From Dehalococcoidia bacterium (GTDB taxonomy: Bacteria > Chloroflexota > Dehalococcoidia > Dehalococcoidales > JAUXAE01): a stretch of 13,979 bases of DNA. The stretch is taken from the NCBI GenBank assembly GCA_030665535.1, contig DAOUZU010000012.1, positions 1-13,979 of the forward strand, read 5' to 3'. Under the pieces are notes generated by a model that saw only the letters and a program-made list of their open reading frames with translations, was not told the origin of the DNA and made no database searches. Both the position numbers and the translations under genes were made by a program. Below are positions 6,185 to 12,121 of the stretch, in pieces. Position 1 is the first letter of the stretch, and each line of letters opens with the position of its first letter.

Positions 6185-6850
6185 ATGAAAAGTAACTACC
6201 AGAAAAGGCTGAAGTTGGGCGTGCATTTAGCGATGGATGCGGTACGTCCCGCAGTTAAAGAGAATACCTCTGGCGGGTATGAAATCAGCGGATGTTCTAT
6301 GCTGGTTGCCGGATTATGGGTGTTTCAACAGGGAGCATTTCTTGGGAGGGCTAGGGCTGACCGATTAGAAGTACTCGCCAAACTTGTCGCCATTGAAGGC
6401 GGCGAAGAGAAAATGTGTGAGTTTTTTAGAAGCTCATCAGCGAGATTGTTGGACGATTACGGGCGAGAGCCAAGTTCATTTATGGACTTATGGCTGAAAC
6501 ATAGGTTTCCGTCGGTGGATCCCGGGGGACTGGACATACTAGTGGCACTTCATCACAAAAAACACCACCTTGGGGAAATGATTCCGCAGTTTCAGGTTGC
6601 GGTAGCGTTTGGGATAGGTTTCGGTGCGATGTATCCCGAGCTACTGAAAAAGATGTGGATCAACTCCTATGAAACGGAACGAGATAAACAAATTTGGGCA
6701 CAAGCAAGGAAATCCGGATTGAATATCCCAGATAAGCGTCATTTACAATTAAAGGAAATGGAGGAATTGGTCCTGCTTTCAGTTTCTGAATTTGCCAGTA
6801 ACTACCACCCTAGCTTGACTAATATCCTTGAACTGCAATTGGTAGGATAG
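6185..6850 (+). CDS. hypothetical protein of the tRNA-linked islet
   Basis: I do not recognise this 221-residue protein. It has no signal peptide, no clear transmembrane helix and no catalytic motif I can name. It is mixed alpha/beta in character, with His-rich 'ALHHKKHHLGEM' at about residues 121-132 and a charged C-terminal helix region ('DKRHLQLKEMEELVLLSVSE', about 183-202). It is expected to be cytoplasmic. The ATG at 6185 has no Shine-Dalgarno site; a TGA from an overlapping small frame ends 6 nt upstream, so the start is uncertain. Codon use is markedly more AT-rich than in the flanking operons, and the gene sits between two tRNA genes, both suggesting acquisition by transfer. It has its own promoter and a strong terminator, so it looks like a self-contained cargo gene. 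Confidence 0.65.
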   Translation: MKSNYQKRLKLGVHLAMDAVRPAVKENTSGGYEISGCSMLVAGLWVFQQGAFLGRARADRLEVLAKLVAIEGGEEKMCEFFRSSSARLLDDYGREPSSFMDLWLKHRFPSVDPGGLDILVALHHKKHHLGEMIPQFQVAVAFGIGFGAMYPELLKKMWINSYETERDKQIWAQARKSGLNIPDKRHLQLKEMEELVLLSVSEFASNYHPSLTNILELQLVG

Positions 6851-6873
6851 ATGATCTTAGTTTCAATATCGCA

Positions 6874-6884
6874 ACTTTTGCGAA
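6874..6884 (+). repeat. 11-bp direct repeat, copy 1
   Basis: ACTTTTGCGAA occurs here and again at 7004-7014, 130 bp apart and on either side of the terminator of the islet gene. The following bases are similar (TCCC versus CTCC). It may mark a duplicated or recombined end of the islet. Confidence 0.45.
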
Positions 6885-6917
6885 TCCCTTAACAGCTCGG
6901 TAAATGAAAGGACGGAT

Positions 6918-6945
6918 AAACGGGGGCAACGGCTCCCGTTTTTTT
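6918..6945 (+). terminator. rho-independent terminator of the islet gene
   Basis: AAACGGGGGC (6918-6927) pairs over 10 bp, with one G-U pair, with GCTCCCGTTT around an AACG tetraloop, followed by a run of T. It lies about 70 bp after the stop at 6850. Confidence 0.9.
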
Positions 6946-7003
6946 AATCATCCGGTTGGCAAATACGATGCCCAAGTATTAGCTTCGGGATGCTTGATTA
7001 GGG

Positions 7004-7014
7004 ACTTTTGCGAA
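7004..7014 (+). repeat. 11-bp direct repeat, copy 2
   Basis: Second copy of ACTTTTGCGAA (first at 6874-6884). It lies 2 bp from the tRNA-Thr anticodon-arm copy at 7017-7032. Confidence 0.45.
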
Positions 7015-7016
7015 CT

Positions 7017-7032
7017 CCGTTCTTACCAAGAA
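7017..7032 (-). repeat. 16-nt copy of the tRNA-Thr(GGT) anticodon arm
   Basis: On the minus strand this reads TTCTTGGTAAGAACGG, identical to 5664-5679 inside tRNA-Thr(GGT). It lies 11 nt from the 3' end of tRNA-Tyr, at the far edge of the islet. Anticodon arms are common integrase crossover sites, so this may be a relic attachment site. The rest of the tRNA is not duplicated, which weakens that reading. Confidence 0.5.
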
Positions 7033-7043
7033 TGCGGCGTTTC

Positions 7044-7128
7044 TGGAGGGGACAGGATTCGAACCTGTGTAGCCCTTCCGGGCGGCAGATTTACAGTCTG
7101 CTCCGATTAACCACTCCGGCACCCCTCC
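7044..7128 (-). tRNA. tRNA-Tyr (anticodon GTA)
   Basis: This is an 85-nt class II tRNA on the minus strand. It has acceptor GGAGGGG/CCCCTCC with discriminator A, an anticodon loop CTGTAAA (anticodon GTA), a long variable arm (CCGCCCGGAAGGGC region) and the T loop TTCGAAT. The CCA end is not encoded (GAA follows the discriminator). It is 28 nt downstream of tRNA-Thr(TGT) and shares its promoter. Confidence 0.96.
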
Positions 7129-7156
7129 ACGTAGCAAGCAGAAGAATTAGCGGTTC

Positions 7157-7229
7157 AGCCCGAGAGGGGATTCGAACCCACTAACCTACCGATTACAAGT
7201 CGGTTGCGCTGCCATTGCGCCACTCGGGC
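7157..7229 (-). tRNA. tRNA-Thr (anticodon TGT)
   Basis: Minus-strand tRNA with acceptor GCCCGAG/CTCGGGC, D stem GCGC/GCGC, and anticodon arm ACCGA-CTTGTAA-TCGGT giving anticodon TGT. The discriminator is T and no CCA is encoded. The T stem GTGGG/CCCCT contains a T-C mismatch and a G-T pair, so it is weaker than usual. The order Thr(TGT)-Tyr(GTA) matches thrU-tyrU of the E. coli tufB cluster. Confidence 0.92.
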
Positions 7230-7273
7230 AACATTGATAAGTTACAATTTTGTATGTCTTTGGGGTGGCCTGC

Positions 7274-7302
7274 AGTATAGCAGATAGGCCTTTAATCGTC
7301 AA
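7274..7302 (-). promoter_or_regulatory. promoter of the tRNA-Thr/tRNA-Tyr unit
   Basis: TTGACG (7297-7302), a 17-bp spacer and TATACT (7274-7279) lie upstream of tRNA-Thr(TGT) on the minus strand, giving a leader of about 38 nt. GGCCT and AGGCC arms (7286-7290 and 7267-7271) flank the -10 symmetrically. No terminator is visible between the preceding deacetylase gene and this promoter. Confidence 0.75.
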
Positions 7303-7306
7303 TTTG

Positions 7307-8020
7307 TCACCACCACATATCAACGCGGTGAAAGGCCTCGGCCAGCCCGTATTCTTCTTCTTTGGCAGAATCTTCCGCCCACTCCCTGAGCTTCTCTTTC
7401 AACTGCGGGGAGAACTCAGCCACCTGGCTCTGGTGGCACATTAAGGCGGCCAGCTTCTTATCAAATGTGCTGGTTATATCAACGCGGTAGTTCGGGGTAC
7501 CGGTGTTAAACAGCAACAGTTCGGTGACCTTGTGCGGCTCCAGTCCCTCGCTAAGCATATCGGGGTAGGCCAGGTGGTCGCGGGCATAGGGGAAGATGGC
7601 GTCCATAACCACCTCGCCGCACATACGGTGGTCGCGGTGCCACCAGAGATAGTGCTGATGCGGATCGACGGTGATCACCGTTTCCGGACGGTAGCTCCTC
7701 AGCAGGCGGACAAGCCTCTCCCTGAACTCCGGGGTATACTCCAGGGCCTGGTCGCCATAGCCCAGGAAAACCACCTCCCTCACTCCCAGCACCTTGGCCG
7801 CCGCCCGCTGTTCATTTTGCCTGGTACGGGCAAGCGTCTCCGGCTTCATGCTGCGGTCGCTGGTGCCCTTGTCCCCGTTGGTGCAGACGACATAGACGAC
7901 CGCCTTGCCCCGGGCCACCAGGCCGGCCACCGTGCCGGCGGCACCGAACTCGACATCATCGGGGTGGGGAGTGATCGCCATCACCTGGGCCTGCTTTACC
8001 ATATCATTCCTTTCAGCCAT
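7307..8020 (-). CDS. PIG-L/LmbE-family zinc deacetylase
   Basis: The PIG-L family removes N-acetyl groups from glucosamine-containing substrates (GlcNAc-PI, MshB and BshB substrates, others). The zinc and base residues are visible in 'HPDD' (residues 19-22) and 'HRDH' (128-131). The family's 'RTRQNEQRAAAKVLGV' (65-80) and 'NYRVDITSTFDKK' are also present, and the length of 237 residues is normal. No signal peptide or membrane helix is seen, so it should be cytoplasmic. The ATG at 8020 overlaps the glycosyltransferase gene by 8 nt and has an AGGAG site. The ATG at Met7 also has an AAGGA site and is a possible alternative. Coupling to an MshA-like glycosyltransferase suggests it deacetylates that enzyme's GlcNAc product. 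The exact substrate is not shown by the sequence. Confidence 0.9.
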   Translation of the reverse strand: MAERNDMVKQAQVMAITPHPDDVEFGAAGTVAGLVARGKAVVYVVCTNGDKGTSDRSMKPETLARTRQNEQRAAAKVLGVREVVFLGYGDQALEYTPEFRERLVRLLRSYRPETVITVDPHQHYLWWHRDHRMCGEVVMDAIFPYARDHLAYPDMLSEGLEPHKVTELLLFNTGTPNYRVDITSTFDKKLAALMCHQSQVAEFSPQLKEKLREWAEDSAKEEEYGLAEAFHRVDMWW

Positions 8021-9248
8021 GAACCTGCTCCTGTTCGTATTCGTCCACGGCGGTGGCGAACTGGCGGTTGATGCGCCGGGCGATGCCGGGCCAGCCGTAG
8101 GCCATCACCGAATCCCGGATGGAGCCGCTATCGTGTTCGGCGCCCTTATCGGGCCAGAGCAGCCGGCCTATCCTATCGGCCAGTTTCGGAGGGTCGTTAT
8201 CCGCCACCAGGTATCCCGTCTTTCCGTCACGAATGATGCTTGCAGCGGCGCCGACATCCGTGGCCACCACCGGTGTGCCGCAGGCCAGCGACTCCAGAGT
8301 CACCAGGCCAAAGGTCTCGTAATAAGAAGGGACGACGCATACATCGGCTGCGCTGTAATACAGGGGCAGCCTCTCCTGGGGCACCGTTCCCAGGAAGGAA
8401 ACCGTTTCGCTGATGCCAAGCTCCCGCCCCAATGTATTCAGCCGGGCCACTTCACGGCGGCTGTGCTCATCACCGCCGATAACCAGCAGCTGCGGCTTCC
8501 GTCGCCTTAGAATGGCCATAGCCATCATCAGGTTATCTATGCCCTTCAGCGAATCAATGCGGCCGACAAAGAGGGCCACCTTCTGGCCATTCAGGCCAAT
8601 CTCATCCCTGGCGCCCCGCCTGTCCACCTTTTTGAAAAGCTCCAGATTTACGCCGCAGGGGACGACGCCTATCTTCTGGGGAACGGCCCCGTAATGGTGC
8701 ACGAGGTCCCGCTTTTCCATCTCGGTGGCCGTGATAATGCGCTGGGCGCCAGCCATCAACTTCTTCTCCGTATCCAGGCGGAGGGCCGTCTCCTTTTGGC
8801 CGACGCTTAAGCTGTTCTTAACCGCCCCCAGAGTATGGAACATTATAATATTGGGTACCCGCCAGCTTTCCGCAAGCCAAGCGCCCACCTCGCCGGAGAG
8901 CCAGTAGTGGCTATAAATCAGGTCGTAGCTTAAGCCGTAGCCCCGCCTGAAATCATCCAGGTTAGCGTGAAAATCAGCCAGGTGGCCGTGCTGCACCAGC
9001 TTGCCCATATCCCGCACCCCGCCGGCCCTTATGTGAATGAGCCTCACGTTCGGCCCCAAGCTTTCAACCTGGGCGTCCCTGGGGTCGTGGGCGCGGGTAT
9101 AGACATCCACGCGGTGCCCCTGCCTGCCCAGGGCACACGCCAGCTCCCGGATATAGACGTTCATCCCCCCGGTGTCCCGGCCGCCGAGCTGTCCCAGGGG
9201 GCAGCTGTGGACACTGAGCATGGCTATGTTAAACTTCTTGTCTTTCAT
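8013..9248 (-). CDS. GT4-family glycosyltransferase, MshA-like
   Basis: This 411-residue GT-B enzyme resembles MshA, which transfers GlcNAc to inositol phosphate in mycothiol synthesis. It also resembles bacterial sucrose-phosphate-synthase-like GT4 enzymes. Visible motifs are 'GGRDTGGMNVYI' (22-33, acceptor side), 'SHYWLSG' (113-119), 'HTLGAVKN' (138-145), the nucleotide-sugar phosphate-binding Arg230/Lys235 in 'FVGRIDSLKG', and the EX7E pair Glu311/Glu319 in 'ETFGLVTLES'. It is expected to be cytoplasmic. The ATG at 9248 follows the acyltransferase gene by 16 nt, and its end overlaps the deacetylase gene. Alternatives are a bacillithiol-type BshA or a lipid glycosyltransferase. The 'HTLAAVKN'-like and 'SHYWLSG' motifs favour the MshA branch, but the acceptor cannot be fixed from sequence. 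Confidence 0.9.
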   Translation of the reverse strand: MKDKKFNIAMLSVHSCPLGQLGGRDTGGMNVYIRELACALGRQGHRVDVYTRAHDPRDAQVESLGPNVRLIHIRAGGVRDMGKLVQHGHLADFHANLDDFRRGYGLSYDLIYSHYWLSGEVGAWLAESWRVPNIIMFHTLGAVKNSLSVGQKETALRLDTEKKLMAGAQRIITATEMEKRDLVHHYGAVPQKIGVVPCGVNLELFKKVDRRGARDEIGLNGQKVALFVGRIDSLKGIDNLMMAMAILRRRKPQLLVIGGDEHSRREVARLNTLGRELGISETVSFLGTVPQERLPLYYSAADVCVVPSYYETFGLVTLESLACGTPVVATDVGAAASIIRDGKTGYLVADNDPPKLADRIGRLLWPDKGAEHDSGSIRDSVMAYGWPGIARRINRQFATAVDEYEQEQVHG

Positions 9249-9264
9249 ACAAAGCCCGTATCGG

Positions 9265-10242
9265 CTAGGTAATATCTATCCGGCAGTTGTGGAGCGGTAT
9301 CTCACTCCCCCCCAGCCGGTATTTATAGGCCTCATCCCCCCGCAGGAAGTCAAAGCAGGTCATGCCCTGGCCGATGGCGTCCTTGATACAGAGCACCTTG
9401 GCCAGCAGGCCGACGCTCAGGTGGCGGTATCCGGGGTCATAGCCACTGTTGTAAAGATAACGGCTGTTATTATAATCCAAAAAGAGGACACTGGCTACCG
9501 GCGACCCGTTCAACTCAAGGAAGCCGAACCGGATCAGCCCGGAGGCGGCCATAGCCCGGGTCAACGCCCCAAAGAAGACCTTCATCCGGGCATTCATAAA
9601 CCGCGCCTTGTCCCGCCGACTGCGGCGGAACTGATCTATGAAGATATCGAGGCTGGCATCAGCTTCCGACGGGGCGGCCACCCGAAAGCCGACTGTCCCT
9701 TCCTCGTCCAGCCGCCTCAGCTTCCGCCTCAATTCGTGGCGCTGCTTGGCAGTCAGCCCTTCCAGGTACAGCGTCCAGCTCCGGGGCAGGTCAAGGGCCA
9801 ACGATACACCACTTGCCTGGCAAGACGCCTGGCAACCCCCTTCCCGGGCGATACCTGCTAGAGACGTCAGCACGGTGGAGTCCGGCCGGAGCGCCTCCAG
9901 GTTGAGGCGGGTGATGCCCCTGGCCTTCAATCCATCCAGCAGTATACCGAAGAACTCATTCTCTCTGCCGGGGACTATTATGAAGTCCAGATAGTCGCAG
10001 ACGGCGGCGTCACCGATGAACATCGCCTCTGCGTTCTTTACCCGAAGTGGGGCGATGCCGATAACCCGCCCGCCCTTGCTTATCTCCCCCAACAACAGAC
10101 CGGTTTTGGCGCCGAAGACCTGCCACCAGGACTCAAGCCAGGCCGGCAGGACGAATATCGGGCCCCGTTTCATTTCCGGCGACAGCCCTTCCCAGAAGTC
10201 CCGGAGGCTATCAAGCGTTTTCAGTTTGAAAGAATCAGCCAT
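9265..10242 (-). CDS. CelD/BcsL-type GNAT-fold acyltransferase
   Basis: This belongs to the Acetyltransf_6 (CelD/BcsL, FemAB-like) group, which transfers acyl or aminoacyl groups to amines of sugars or peptides. Typical features are the aromatic 'LPAWLESWWQVFG' near the N-terminus, a basic helix 'LTAKQRHELRRKLRRLDEEG', 'GFLELNGSPVASVLFLDYNN', and the C-terminal 'FDFLRGDEAYKYRLGG'. No signal peptide is seen. The open frame extends to a TTG at 10311, overlapping the M28 gene's stop. I prefer the ATG at 10242 (325 residues), whose N-terminus fits the family better, but neither start has a good Shine-Dalgarno site. In this operon it could modify the amine exposed by the deacetylase; that is an inference. 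Confidence 0.8.
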   Translation of the reverse strand: MADSFKLKTLDSLRDFWEGLSPEMKRGPIFVLPAWLESWWQVFGAKTGLLLGEISKGGRVIGIAPLRVKNAEAMFIGDAAVCDYLDFIIVPGRENEFFGILLDGLKARGITRLNLEALRPDSTVLTSLAGIAREGGCQASCQASGVSLALDLPRSWTLYLEGLTAKQRHELRRKLRRLDEEGTVGFRVAAPSEADASLDIFIDQFRRSRRDKARFMNARMKVFFGALTRAMAASGLIRFGFLELNGSPVASVLFLDYNNSRYLYNSGYDPGYRHLSVGLLAKVLCIKDAIGQGMTCFDFLRGDEAYKYRLGGSEIPLHNCRIDIT

Positions 10243-10307
10243 AAAAAAACCGGCCACAGCATAGCACTTTGTCCGGACCCCATCAACAGACGGGCCTATC
10301 CGCTTTA

Positions 10308-11126
10308 TCAATCCCCGGCCAGTGCCAGCACCAGCGCAAGCATCATCTGAAGCGGCTCTTCGCCAAGGCGGGCGGAGGTGTCTTCCGCAGTATGAAAAAC
10401 GGAGAAGGGTTCCGGCAGCTCCGGCCGCCGGCCCGTCATCAGGCCGGCCGCGGTTACGCCGTTCAGCCGTTCCTTGAGCAGCGACATCCCGTCGCCAGGC
10501 AGCATTGACAGGCTTATGGCTTCTTTAAAGCCCGCCATCCTGAAGGGCAGGTGGTCGCTGCTCTGCAAGGCCCAGGGCATATCCAGCCGCTGCCAGGGTA
10601 TAGCCAGCCTGGCGGCCGCCCTTTCCGCCCCCCTGACAGCCGCCGTGTCTCCACTGCGGTCAACCGGCCAGATGACCATCGTATCCCCCTGGCCGCAGAA
10701 CTCCAGGTTGTAGATGGCGGTGATGTCCTTCAGGCTGTTTTTCCAGATATAGTACAACGAACCCAGCAGCCCCATGCGCAGCACCGGCTTTGTCGAGGCG
10801 CCTTCCTCCCGGTCAAAAAAGACCACCCTCACGGCAGCGCCTGTCTCCTTGAACCGTTGGCAGAGGCCCAGCAGGACAGCCACCCCGGAGGCGTTGTCGT
10901 TGGCCCCTGGGCTCCCTTTGGCGGTATCGTAGTGGGCGCAGAAAAACCGCTTCCGGTCCGCCCCTGCCGGCGCCAGGTCGGCTATTATATTACGGATGGC
11001 CGGCCAGCGGCGCTCCTGTAGCAGCGGCGCTATCCCCATTGAGGAAAGCATATCCAGCACGTAGTCTCCCCGGGCCTGGTTGTCCCGGCTCTCCAGCTGC
11101 CTTATATGCTCTAATAAAGACACCAT
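10308..11126 (-). CDS. M28-family metallopeptidase
   Basis: This is a dinuclear-zinc aminopeptidase or amidase of family M28. Counting from the preferred start, the ligand and catalytic pattern is His65/Asp67 in 'AHYDT', Asp77 in 'GANDNASG', Glu107/Glu108 in 'FFDREEGA', Glu142 in 'YNLEFCG', and a C-terminal His in 'FHTAEDT'. The protein has 272 residues and no signal peptide, so unlike many M28 enzymes it should act in the cytoplasm. An upstream ATG at 11168 lies inside the methyltransferase gene. The ATG at 11126 has a GAGGG site and follows the methyltransferase stop by 8 nt, so I chose it. Related enzymes include aminopeptidases, glutaminyl cyclases and other amide-bond enzymes. The substrate is unknown. 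Confidence 0.88.
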   Translation of the reverse strand: MVSLLEHIRQLESRDNQARGDYVLDMLSSMGIAPLLQERRWPAIRNIIADLAPAGADRKRFFCAHYDTAKGSPGANDNASGVAVLLGLCQRFKETGAAVRVVFFDREEGASTKPVLRMGLLGSLYYIWKNSLKDITAIYNLEFCGQGDTMVIWPVDRSGDTAAVRGAERAAARLAIPWQRLDMPWALQSSDHLPFRMAGFKEAISLSMLPGDGMSLLKERLNGVTAAGLMTGRRPELPEPFSVFHTAEDTSARLGEEPLQMMLALVLALAGD

Positions 11127-11134
11127 GATTCCCT

Positions 11135-11779
11135 CTAGGGCCTGGTGAACCGCACCGTGTAACTCCACAGATTGCCGTCGGCCCCGTCCATGGTGAAGCC
11201 GGCCTGCTGGGCCATTTTGATAACGGTGGACTTAAGGAAATAATCAATATCCATCAGCGTCTCGGAGACGGCCAGAATACCGCCCGGCCGGAGAACTCGC
11301 TTTATCTCGGCAAGCGCCTCCGGCCGCCGCGGAATCTCCTGAAGAATGCTTACCATATAGACGAGGTCGAGGGAAGCGACGCCGAAGGGGAGCTTGTGGG
11401 CGTCGCCCTCAATCAGCTCAACATTGCCGATGTCCCTGTTTTCCGGGCGGGCCAGCTTCTCCGCCAGCTGCCTGATCATCGCCGGCTGGATGTCCAGGGC
11501 ATAGACCCTGCCCTGCCCGCCGACGGCCCTGGCCACGTCTATGGTAAAGGCGCCGCTGCCGCTGCCGAGGTCAAGCACCTTCATCCCCGGGGCAATACCG
11601 CTCCTCTCTATGATTGTCCGAGGCGGCTGCACGATTCGCCTCACATTGCTGTCCATGATCGGCGCGGTGAAAGAGGGGACGGGAGGGGCGTAGCGGAAAT
11701 ACTTCACCATAACCCGGGATATCACCTGGGATATTATAACCAGCCCCAGGATGGCCAGCAGAATGTAAACGGCCAGCAT
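11135..11779 (-). CDS. membrane-anchored class I SAM methyltransferase
   Basis: This is a Rossmann-fold methyltransferase of the UbiE/Methyltransf_11 type. Motif I 'VLDLGSGSGAFT' is at residues 68-79, the acidic motif II at 'ALDIQ' (about 94-98), and the 'EIKRVLRPGGILAVSE' block lies further on. Residues 2-24 form one hydrophobic helix that would anchor the enzyme to the inner membrane. The frame stays open to a TTG at 11875, with another ATG at 11836. The start at 11779 is preferred because a promoter (TTGCCG, 17-bp spacer, TACTAT) places transcription near 11820, downstream of both alternatives. It is the first gene of the five-gene operon. The substrate is unknown; lipids or quinones are common for relatives. 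Confidence 0.8.
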   Translation of the reverse strand: MLAVYILLAILGLVIISQVISRVMVKYFRYAPPVPSFTAPIMDSNVRRIVQPPRTIIERSGIAPGMKVLDLGSGSGAFTIDVARAVGGQGRVYALDIQPAMIRQLAEKLARPENRDIGNVELIEGDAHKLPFGVASLDLVYMVSILQEIPRRPEALAEIKRVLRPGGILAVSETLMDIDYFLKSTVIKMAQQAGFTMDGADGNLWSYTVRFTRP

Positions 11780-11826
11780 AGCAGTCCAATCTCGCCCGGC
11801 AGCAGGGAAGTGTCGGGCCCACCCTA

Positions 11827-11855
11827 ATAGTAGCATTAAGCTATATGTGCGGCAA
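11827..11855 (-). promoter_or_regulatory. promoter of the five-gene operon
   Basis: TTGCCG (11850-11855), a 17-bp spacer and TACTAT (11827-11832) lie on the minus strand, about 48 bp ahead of the preferred methyltransferase start. Further upstream, the palindrome AGCGCT occurs twice in a TTTTAG context (11901-11906 and 11956-11961). These could be regulator sites, but that is only a suggestion. Confidence 0.5.
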
Positions 11856-11979
11856 ACGGCGCCGGCATAGCCCAAGTTTCATATAAATTTAACCTTTTAG
11901 AGCGCTATTCCTTGTTTATTTAGTTATGCACAATATGACACCAAGAGACTATTTTAGCGCTTACAATGACAATTGCCTC

Positions 11980-12007
11980 TTCCAAATGATGACAGGTATG
12001 GTATAAT
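11980..12007 (+). promoter_or_regulatory. promoter of the radical SAM aminomutase-like gene
   Basis: A perfect TATAAT (12002-12007) with the extended -10 context TGG lies 16 bp after a weak -35 TTCCAA (11980-11985). Transcription from about 12014 would yield a leader of roughly 108 nt before the ATG at 12122. Confidence 0.6.
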
Positions 12008-12019
12008 ACTTGTTGCCTA

Positions 12020-12073
12020 ATATTGGCGTAAGATATTGGCGAACCTTCCGGCAGCCTACAGGGGTTCGCTTTT
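12020..12073 (+). promoter_or_regulatory. leader with tandem repeats and a terminator-like hairpin
   Basis: The leader begins with two direct copies of ATATTGGCG (12020-12028 and 12033-12041). The second runs into a hairpin: GCGAACC (12039-12045) pairs with GGTTCGC (12063-12069) across a 17-nt loop, followed at once by TTTT. This looks like an intrinsic terminator inside the 5' leader, so attenuation or a ligand-responsive leader is possible. I do not recognise a known riboswitch class. Confidence 0.5.
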
Positions 12074-12121
12074 CACCACCGGTTTTCATTAATCCCACTA
12101 AACAACGGAGAAAGATGAATT

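Noticed and set aside
6904..7110. 68-codon plus-strand ORF
   Set aside because: It runs through a terminator and antisense through most of tRNA-Tyr, so it is not a gene.
9172..9861. 229-codon plus-strand ORF opposite the acyltransferase gene
   Set aside because: Antisense shadow of a recognised family member, with low-complexity composition and no ribosome site evidence.
7307..10242. Assignment of the deacetylase, glycosyltransferase and acyltransferase as mshB, mshA and mshD
   Set aside because: No cysteine ligase is present, and the acyltransferase is CelD/FemAB-like rather than MshD-like, so naming a mycothiol pathway would go beyond the evidence.
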